Source of the DNA: Hemicentrotus pulcherrimus
Lineage: Eukaryota; Echinodermata; Echinoidea; Camarodonta; Strongylocentrotidae
Assembly: GCA_003118195.1 (NCBI GenBank)
Contig: BEXV01001969.1
Coordinates: 23,148-33,605 of the forward strand
DNA length: 10,458 bases
Reading direction: 5' to 3'
The notes beneath the pieces are model-generated. The model saw only the letters and a list, made by a program, of their open reading frames with translations. It was not told the DNA's origin and did no database searches. Below are positions 1 to 9,900 of the stretch, piece after piece (the stretch's first letter is position 1; the number at the start of each line of letters is the position of its first letter). The translations under genes and the position numbers were made by a program.

Positions 1-9
1 TAAACTCAC

Positions 10-201
10 CTCATCTAACAAGGCCCGAAGGTAGAGAGCGTTAGATGTCTGCTTAGCGTTAACAATCATATCTGTTTGTTCAGCATTAAGACTCTTAGAA
101 TAGAGCTCCATGTAGCATCGTATGATCTTCCCTTTCTCTGCCTGGTCTAATGGTTGAACGTGAAAGACTGGCCAGTTAAATGCCTTCACGGCATCCAATG
201 T
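10..201 (-). CDS. Exon 13 (192 bp, residues 668-731): C-terminal part of NACHT, gene continues left
   Basis: The acceptor is atcatccgtag and the donor is GAG|GTGAGT, a strong consensus, in phase 0 at both ends. It encodes WPVFHVQPLDQAEKGKIIRC, YMELYSKSL and NALYLRALLDE. Relatives carry 'v.pL...e...ii..yL..y.K.L' and 'npLyLr.LleE' here, in the winged-helix-proximal part of the ATPase. The good donor nine bases from the edge means at least one more exon lies to the left. Confidence 0.95.
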
Positions 202-960
202 CTACGGATGATAAAGACAGTGATAATGACTTGATTAATGACAACATTAGCAGGGAGAACTATTTTGAACTAATTATTAAGGTTCATTTCTCCAAAGGTT
301 TACCGTATATTCCCAAATATTCATAATTCCAAAATTGCAATTTTCCCATACCAAGGGATTCAGAAGTTCCACAAAATAATGAAAAAAGATTCACGATTCC
401 AAAAAGTTTTGGCACTCCAAAGTTTCATTATTCTCAAGGTTCCTTATTCCGAGGGTATGTTATTCCAAAGGTCCGTTTATCGGAAAGTTCATGAATAAAA
501 TAATATGATGCATGATTCATTATTATTCCTAACGTTTGTTAATCCAATGGTCCAATACCGAAAATGTAATAAAGTAATTGTTAATACATCCTTATGTACA
601 TTTTCGGTATTATGAACAATACGGAAAAGGAACATTAAGCCATGAAGTAATGCGTATGACAAAGCTGATTTCTGATATAAATACTGAACACAATATATTG
701 AAAAACACAATACGAAACATTAACAGAAGAAAAGAGACGATGTGAAAAGGAAACGAAGACAGATTTTTTTATTGATGTAAAGCCATACGCTTAAAGACAT
801 AATATTTATGTCAATTATAATAATAAACACATTTTCCATAATGATTTTATATATATTACCTTTCCTGGCAATGTGGAAAGAAGCATTTGAACGTTTGGCG
901 GGAGCTCACGAGGCAACCATTTCAACTCAAGTTCATCTCCTGTCACAATGAAAAAGTAGA

Positions 961-998
<38 letters not shown>

Positions 999-3900
999 CA
1001 GTTAATCGCAATAATAATGTTATTCAGAATGGCTAATATGAAATGAGACACCCAACGTGTTAAATTACCCGTGTTGATGATCTTATGTTCTTTCTGACAA
1101 CATTTCCCACAAGTGCTTTTTGCGTGAAAGATAAGGGTTATGGGTATAGTTACTATGGTTGCAATTGGGTCTTATGCTAGGGCATAGGGTTGTGGTAAAG
1201 TAGGTTGTTGGGTACATGGGTGAAATTATATCGTCAGAGAAGCACGAGTTTTAACGTACTATATATATTGAATAATTTGTATTTTAGATGTACAATACCA
1301 AATATAAAATTTAAAAAAATTAACCGATGTCAACTTCACAAAGAAGTATGCTTAACAATCATCTCCGAGTCTTCAGGTCATCTGCACTCATTTTCTAGGC
1401 ATGTGCATGAATCGTCAGAGTCAACAAAAGATAAAGAAAAAGATAAAGAAGAAAAAGGAAGGAAGCAAAAAGAAAAGAAGAAGAAAAAGAAAAAGAAGAC
1501 GAAGTATAAAAAAAAATACTACCTTCTCCACCTGCCCCGGAATCCAGTTGATTCAAAGCATCAAGAACAATGAGCACTCGCTGCCCGTAACTCCCAGCAA
1601 GAGCTAACCACTTGGGTAGGTCTTGGGCAAGAGATTTGTCAGATGTTGGGATACCCAGTTCGAGGTTGAAATGCTGCTTTAACTCTTCAAACAGTCTGGG
1701 GAGCGAGAAAATAAATCGAATAACATTAACTACAAGGCAGTGAGAGGGGTTCTAACATTTTCTGTATACGTGGTTCATTCACATGGCTATCAATCCATAA
1801 GTGGAAGGGTAGAATCTTAGCCCAGCACTAATGTCCTTGGCAAGACATTAAGGTGTAAATCGTTAACTGGCGATTTATGGGCGGGTAATAGGCCTAACGA
1901 CTGCAGGGCCCTCAGGTAGAAAAGCATTGAAGCTGATGAGGCTTCCCTAGGTTCACAAAATTATTTATATTGTTATCATTATTATCATGATTATAATTAT
2001 TATCATGATCATTATTAGAGCCTATTCGACTCTCATTCTCCTCCCCTTCCCTCTCCTGTTTTGTGTTGGTATTTTCTAACCGTTTGATTAGGGGCACCTC
2101 CAGCGATTGGGACACATGTCTTCTGCATTGATTGAAAACGAACTTTACAACTTTGGGAGCGGGAAGGGGAGGTCCTCTCTTTTTATTTTCTCTTCCTTGT
2201 TGCTTCCCACCTTTTCCTTTAGATTACTTTCTCTTTTTTTTTTGTTTGGTCTTTGTGCCATCTGATGGGAAACATCACCCCTCTCCCCTGCCCCCCCCCC
2301 GAAAAAGCTATATCTCGGAGTTTATACCTTCTTACTAATCTAAGATGCGAAGCACTGTCTGCCGAGCTACCAATGAAATGCATGAACATAAAATCATTTG
2401 GGTGCTCATCCTCAAGTCGGCCACACCAGTTGGCGACAAGCGCAGATTTCCCGCTTCCAGATTCACCGAGAACCACAAGCGGTAACTTCGGATCTCCGGC
2501 AAAGTAGTCGTTGATTCTTGTGAAGTACTCGGCCCGCCCGATGTATACTCTTCGGCGGACTTCGGCAAAAGACAAGTGAGCTTCGCGTTCTTGCTGGAGT
2601 GGAGTGAGTTTAGATTCTAGTGGGAACTCCTGGTTGATACATCGCTCTAAGTCCTTTTTAAAGTAGACAAGAGAAACAACTAAACCATCGTTAGTCCGCT
2701 GAATTTGTAGGCAATTACTATTTTTTATCAGGTTCGCTGTACTAGTAATGGATTTAGAATTTATATTGATGAAAAAGCTATGCCCAATATTGAGGGAATA
2801 ATTGAATACAAGACTGACATCTGCACCATAAGTTTAATTTCTCATAATCTATTTACGTATCATTGACAATTTTGAAATACAGACTTTGTAATTCATTCAT
2901 AAACTTCTGCAATCTTTCAAATCGGGAAATCATAAAACAGGTAATGTGCACGTTAGTATCTTTTTTGAGCCTAGTGCGTACATAGGTTTGAAGTAAGTGT
3001 ATTTTAAATGTCCTAATCAAAAGATCAATCCTTAATAATCATTACGATTGGTGTGGCATACCTTTCGAATGAATTCTGTGCCTTCATCAGCTACAACGTA
3101 ATGGCGGACTGGCAGACCCGATTCCTCCACAGTTTGGCGGAAGCTTTTCTGCTGGTCGATCTTCCATTCAGGCTCATGACTTTTATCCTTCAGAAGCTCC
3201 TCTTTCGTCTACATTGAAGGAGTAAACATGATAAAAGAAAGTATTAGCCCATGAGCCTGTACAGGACACTGTTAAAAAAAACTATCAATATCAATAACAA
3301 ATGCTAAAAATTTTCTCAGCCAATTCGAAACAGGGCCCAGGATTAGTCACCCTAAAAATATGCCATAAATTTTAAAACCGTTAAGTTATTTCTGCCCGTT
3401 GAACATAATGCGTAATGTCCACTGCGCTAATACCTGCGTCGATCGTCATTAAATCCCGTGAAGGCAATTATCACATACACAAAATATACAATAAATGCTT
3501 ACACTTTTGAAATGGCTCTTTTAACTTGTCTAAATATATCTCTCTTACATGGTGCGTCATACACTACATCATACACTGACGTACTTCCTACGCCATTGAA
3601 ATAATGCTTCGTGTGTGACAAGCTTGATCTTCTAAGAAGTTTTCGACAATAAGAGTCAGTTTAAAGGTAGTCATTGGGTTTAACCCCCGTAGCCCTGGTA
3701 GCCGGACCCAACGGGTCGAATTCTCCTCATCTAGGGATTATCTCAAAAGATTATTAATCAACCGCATCCTTGATCTTGATAAGCTTTAAAAAAAAAAAGA
3801 GCATATAGACTAAATTCCAGATATATCGTTCGCCCATAGGCCTTTTCTTTGGGAAAGGCTTTAGACGCCAAATGTTATTGCCTTTATAGAGACAATATAT

Positions 3901-6900
3901 ATGACGGAAATCGAAGCGTTTATCCACCATACAGTTATTTTACCTTTGATTTTCTAAGATAGAAGAACGTCTTATCCGATGCATTCTCCCTTTCCCGAAG
4001 AGCAGAATGAAGGACTTCGAGCTGTAAAAATAATATAGTATTAAAATTTGTATAGGTTGCAGAAAAACAAAGCATATTAAAGGATGTAGTTCCACTTTTA
4101 CTTCATATCTCAATGGATTGCAAGTGCATCGTTTAGACAAGCTTTGGCATATTAAACAGATGACATATTCCACAGCACCGTACATGTAACAGCACAACGT
4201 TTAGGGTACGAATATTCACCGAAAACAAGTTGGGTTCTACTTCCACAGAGAGAAAAGAAGAATATTTGAAGTGTGTGCTTTGATAAATGTTGTCATCTTG
4301 CGTATGGATATGCATCGTTTTATAAAAATACCGCGTTGACATGAAACTACATGTATGAATTAATTTCTCTTTTCCCAAACGAGTTCAGAATATATAAACA
4401 TAGAAACTTTCAAAAGCTTGATCTTGATAGAACGAATGAGCCTCAAAAGTACGTTTGCAAATTTAATTTTTAACATTTTAAATACCTGAACCTCAAATGA
4501 CAACTCTTTTCCCTGTCATTCGAAGATAATGAGCTTGCACAGACTTTGCTGCTAAACATGTTAGTGTGAATGAATGATTAATTTGTATTCAAACAACGAA
4601 ACAGACGTTGATGTCCTTTAACGATTGAAGTATCATAATGATGTGTATGTTTATTTTAAAAGTTTATTTACATTTTTCCCTAGGGAGGTATATCTATCTT
4701 AGCATGATTTACCTGTGTGACGCTGCTATCAAATCTGTACTCCTCGATCCACTTCAGATGACTGAAGTTCTCGATAGCGTAGTCGTATGTTTTATTAAGG
4801 AGTGCATCGACCTCGCTTTCCTTTTGACTCCAGCCGAAACGATCACCAAGAAGACACAGAAAAAAGGGACGACATCTGTCGATCTGAAATCAGAGACAAT
4901 GAGGAATTTAAACCGAAACAAACGAAACAAAGTTTGACTGTTTGTCGCCCTTTTCTATTAAAATAATATATATATATATATTCGTATCGAGTATCGAGTT
5001 GCCCTTAAGTAGATTTCTCAAATGTCTTTGTAATCATGAGTTTCCTCCCTTGCTGTATTTGACGACGCAAAATACTGAAGGCTGAAGATAGATCTAGATA
5101 ATTTTAATCTAAATCTTATTGACAATATTCTCTAATCAATCCTACCAACTTACTTTTAAATCAGAAAAGAGTAAAACCCATTATTTATTTTTCCCCATAG
5201 TTAAATCTTGCTTTTTCGTTGTATTATCTTTAATCTTATTTTTTTTAAATTACATGTCTCTTTTGGGGGTTGCAGGTCAAATGTGAAATATATGTCTTAC
5301 AATGTCGCACCTATGCTTTATCGGGAATACCCAACACTGCAAATTCCAAATAGAAATGTGACCCACAAACCTCTCTGAGACATATGGAGATTGTATTGCC
5401 ATCGTTGCTCTGATCATTCGTGATGCCCCACCGGAGGTCCACATAGCTGAAGAACACCCCTCGATCAAGGCACATCTTCTTCAGTTCGTTGAACACCTTC
5501 TTGATGAGGATCTCCCTCTCTGCAGCAAAATCGAGGAAGGTGCTCGAGACGAAGACTCTGATCTCTCGCTTCTTCCTCGGGTTCGTTCGGTCTGGGTCCT
5601 TGGTGACGTCGTGATCAGCGGTGACGTCATCAGTTGGTTTGGCATCATCGGACTTGGTCGTGGCGGGAGGCTGCTTTAGGAGTTCTTCTGTTCCAACCGA
5701 GCCTTCGAAAGATGAATAAGGAAAGACAGTTAACAAAAAAAGGAAACGATTGCAGGACCAAAGTGATTGATTGAAACAAACTTTAATAACATACAGCGCA
5801 CAATATATGTTGAATGTTCTTAAGCAAAACAAAAACTAAACATACCAGGTCCTACATAAAATACTTTTGGGACGTGCACTCGAACAATACTGAAATTATT
5901 GATCAATGATAAAAACTCAAAGTTACTTGATCGGAGACTATGAGATGGATGACTAATTTTACGATCGATACAAATGTAAACTTCCTGAAATATTTCCATC
6001 CCAAGGTATGGGAATACAATTGCCGCGGTTTCTTGTAGCAATTAAATATAAATATCTAAGAACTAGCTTAACAATCCTTAATATTCCTGTCAAAGATATA
6101 ATATTCAAACTGTTGTAAGTATCAAGAGAAATTACTTTCATTTTCCGAGCGATCCGTCGAAGTTGGAAGTCCGTACTTCCGAACCACGTTGCGTATCAGG
6201 GTGGCCAACATCTTGGTGTCTCTGACGATCTTGACATCATGCAATCCATCCCTGAGACCAGTCCTATGTGGTCGGCGACACTTCAGCCGCAAAGACGCTG
6301 CAGAGATCTCGACCCCTTGACCTTTGACTGACAGTTAATATCATACATCCATATCGTTCATTTTTCCTGCATGTAATCATTCACAGTTCATTATATGCTG
6401 AGGGTTGCTCTTTCAGATAGGTCTGTATCCGTATAATTATCACGATTGTGTTATTATTACTATTATTAAAAGAAAAGAGAACATATGATCAAATTCTGAT
6501 TTTGCAAGACATATGTGCAGCTACATATTTAGTCGTATCTGATGCGCTTTAGTATAATCCTTGAATATGTATACTCAGGAGTGAACAGCCACTTCTAAAC
6601 TCTAGCCTTCCTTTAGTGCTTTTATTATCCTCAGCTATTGTAAACATAAGGGAAATTGCTCCTATTATGGTACCAAAGCGAAACATTAAACTAGGCCTAT
6701 CCACATTTTTAAAAATATAAAGCTGTAAGCTGTATCTTCATCTTCAGATTGAAGTATAGACCTGCACTATTGAAAGCGGAATGCTATTTTTCCCTTCGTC
6801 CGATTATATGGACCTTTGGTGAATGCTTCCTCACCGCCCGTCACGTCCCGTGTCCCTCCTTATACCGTTTTGTGTTAATCTTTCATTTTAAACGCAACAG

Positions 6901-9900
6901 ATCTCTTCGATTGAGATCCTCGTTCGTTCGTTCGTACAAAGAATATCAGGGAGTACATCCTCTAGATAGGAAAATCCTTATTAAGCCAACTGATTGTCTC
7001 ATCATCGAGTTCATAAACGAGTGTCTTAATTTTCTCATGAAAGATAAACCTCTATCGTGCTTGCTTGAATGTTGGTGCTTTTTGAAGTTTTGAAAAGAAC
7101 CCGATATTTCAAGATGAAGTTGAGTTCTGGGCAAACGATTGCATTGTGAAAGAAAAAGGTGTGGAATCGACCAGAAAAGGTTGATCATCTAGCATATAAA
7201 CATTTGTGTGTATTGCAAGGTTCTGGAATCATCAAAATGATAATAAATTTGGCCAAGTCTTGGTAAAGTTACAAACACTGTACACAGAAAGATGTATATG
7301 GGACTCAAGAACACGTGGCGTAAAAAATCCTACCCCCGAGTTTTACGATGTTATATGACATATTTAGAATATGAAGGCATTTGAAGAGCCATGCTTTTCA
7401 GGGAACATGTCTTATCTGATGTTCTTCCACACTTGCATAATAAGGATGATAACGTTCACAAATTATTTTTCACCTCTTCCTAGAACTCAACCTTCTCTTT
7501 AAATGAGTGATCAATTTGTAACAGATTACATACCTTCAATCTTTATCTTGACACTCCTTACGCCCGCTCCGTATTCTTCAAAGGCTAGTTTGACCCTTGA
7601 CCAACAGTCTGACCTTTCCTGTGTTCCTTTTGTGCATTTCTCCTGGACCACTGACCCTTCCGATTTCTCGAGAGTAAATGTGATTTCGTAGGTTGCTCCC
7701 GAGGCGGCTAGTGAACGCAGCGATGTTGAGAACTGTTTAGAAATTGATTAATAGTGACGATTTAATGACAAGATTTCATGGGCACAATATATCTGTAATG
7801 AAAGCACAAATGAATAAAGATATGAACTTGAATAAAAGCTTGATTAAATAATGCGGATATCTTCCTTTCATAAAATGCATCAGTAAACAAAATAAAGGTC
7901 CTACATGTATTTGCACAGCAATCGCATCCGTCAAAAAACTTCTGTCATGTGTGTTAGCATTGTTATAAATAGTTTAGTGAATATGTCAGGAGGGTAAGGA
8001 ATGGTATCTTTATTCAAACAGTGGGAATGACAAGAATTCAAAAAGATATAACTTTTCCGTACTCTGCAAAAATGTTTAAGATCAACTGTTTATAATACGA
8101 GAAGTACCGATGGCAAGGTCATATATTTTAGGCAAATGAGAGAAAGGGAGTTCAAAAACCGTAACGGATGGGATTAAAGACATGAATAAGTACACCTGTT
8201 TATACTTACTTGAACAGGAGGAGCTTTGTCAAGACTTCCTGCATCAAAGAACTCTTCAAGATTCACGCGATAATCTAAGACACCACATTCACCAATCAAC
8301 ACCAGCCCTGCAGGAAAAAATGGCGTTAAAAATGGCATACGAAGATGATGAACGATTAACAGAAAAAATATTCGATACCTTAAGAACAAGATTAACGTCA
8401 ACTCTAAAACTAAAGACTACTGGATTTGTGTCAGTAAATTTTTTTTAAAAAAATGAGTAGCGAAATAAGTTTCCTCTTAAATAGAAAAAAAAGGCTTACA
8501 AAATATACATTTCGAGAAAATGAATACTGTTGTTGTGGCAATGAAGATATACCACCAAAGATACTCTTGATACCATCATTGTGTCTTACTTTCCTCGACG
8601 CCGTCCCCGCCATACCGTGATTGCCACCGAGTAGAATCTTGTTCCAGTACCCTTTTCTGCACACAAAAACGAAACATGTCAGATTTACGTTACTTTCGAT
8701 TTGAAGAGGTACATATGATATAAACATAATTGTGGGTAGATTCGTTGTTTGTGATCCGATCCTACAGTCCACATCTAACCGTCTTTCCTTCCTCAGATTA
8801 GTATTTTATTTCAAACAAAAGCCATTTTTCAAAACGTCCCTTTCCATTATGGCTACCTCTTAACTAGGTGATTAAATGACAAAGAGTGACAAATTCGTGA
8901 AAATTGTTGTGGATCTTAATGTGCAATTAACAGAAACCAATTTTAAGATATTCTTCAATGAAAGATTATCATTACATTTTAACTATAAAGTTAACCAGGC
9001 TAAAGCATACCGTTAAAAAGGCTCTATAGAAGTTAGATAGCTTTCTTCCCAATGTTAAAAACTTCTTAGCTTCCTTTTGATAGAATATCACATTAGCCCT
9101 AGCCCTAATGCTGTCACTTTATATTGACTTTGTGTATACATGATAGTTGGAAATTTTGAGTATCAAGGAGGTAATTTTCGGGGTGGCTCGCCAACGATAC
9201 AATGCTTGCAAATCTGAAGAAGAAAAAAACAAATTTGAAACAGCAAAATATTTCACAAAAAGGAAGGGTCATATTTCCAAAATGTTTGCAAATATGTGAC
9301 TATGTTTGTAGTTGTTTTTGGTGTGAAATTAGGGTACTTGTTACTGTGTACTTGACTAACCAATAATAGCACTAGAATTAAATTGTAGACCTCATTTTTT
9401 ACCCGTTTTTACTCAAAATTGGGTCCAATTGAAAGTATGCAAAACGGGTGGTCCTCTTTCACCGAGCTAACGATCATGTGTTACACCTTTGAATATGAAG
9501 AGGTGCCATTAGGGCTCCACTATACAATCCTTTTTTTATTCTTTTTCTTCAAACGAAGTATTTATCATATTTTCTCCAAAACATAAACAAGTTTAAGCAG
9601 ATGTACACAACAAGCAGGTGGACAACAATATTTGACAAAGAAAGATACAATGCAAAACAAGATTTTAGTATTTAGATAAGTTGGACGTGCCGCCATCTAC
9701 CAAGAATTAAAAAGTAAACCTATCTTGCTGAGCATATATTTTTTGTTCAACTTCATAATGTTTTAAACCGGGAAATGATATTAAAAATCCCTTGAAAGGA
9801 ATAGTTGAAATTTAACGTTTTGCATACAAAATAACGAAATTAAAAAAGGAAGAATTTCCACTTTGGAGGTGAAAGATGATATTTAATTAATTAAATTCAA

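Larger units (their letters stand above)
202..859 (-). other. Intron 12
   Basis: This AT-rich intron separates exons 12 and 13. Roughly 280-560 is a degenerate short-unit repeat, followed by a 15-bp inverted repeat (separate entries). Nothing coding is seen in 612-859. Confidence 0.85.
940..1522 (-). other. Intron 11
   Basis: It contains the TA microsatellite near its 3' end and a long purine tract near its 5' end. Open frames here on either strand are lysine-rich, or Ser/Phe/Leu-rich on the complement. They follow from the simple sequence and are not considered genes. Confidence 0.85.
1696..2327 (-). other. Intron 10
   Basis: It holds a possible SINE relic (about 1815-1915), an ATT/ATC-rich simple repeat (1971-2016), a long C/T-rich stretch (about 2160-2245), and the C-run described separately. 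No coding signal is seen. Confidence 0.85.

Noticed and set aside
1205..1607. Lysine-rich open frames on the + strand and a Phe/Ser/Leu-rich one on the minus strand
   Set aside because: They arise from the purine-rich simple repeat; the only true coding part is exon 11 on the minus strand at the right edge.
3676..3735. GC-richer patch with a B-box-like gggtcgaattc
   Set aside because: Mismatches to the pol III A and B boxes and no acceptor-stem pairing; not supported as a tRNA or SINE.
4638..4937. 99-codon + strand open frame
   Set aside because: It is the complement of exon 7, which encodes the clear DUF4062 motif CRPFFLCLLGDRFGW.
5590..5640. tgacgtca/tgacgtc CRE-like palindromes
   Set aside because: They lie in coding sequence for the repeated DDVT/HDVT linker residues, so codon use explains them.
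6749..7093. 114-codon open frame on the + strand inside intron 4
   Set aside because: No recognisable motif, AT-rich codon use like the surrounding intron, opposite strand to the gene, and exons 4 and 5 join in phase across it.
8182..8448. 88-codon + strand open frame
   Set aside because: Complement of exon 3 plus intron; no domain resemblance.
9401..9449. 9-bp inverted repeat acccgtttt/aaaacgggt as transposon ends
   Set aside because: Too short, only about 30 bp apart, no target-site duplication seen.
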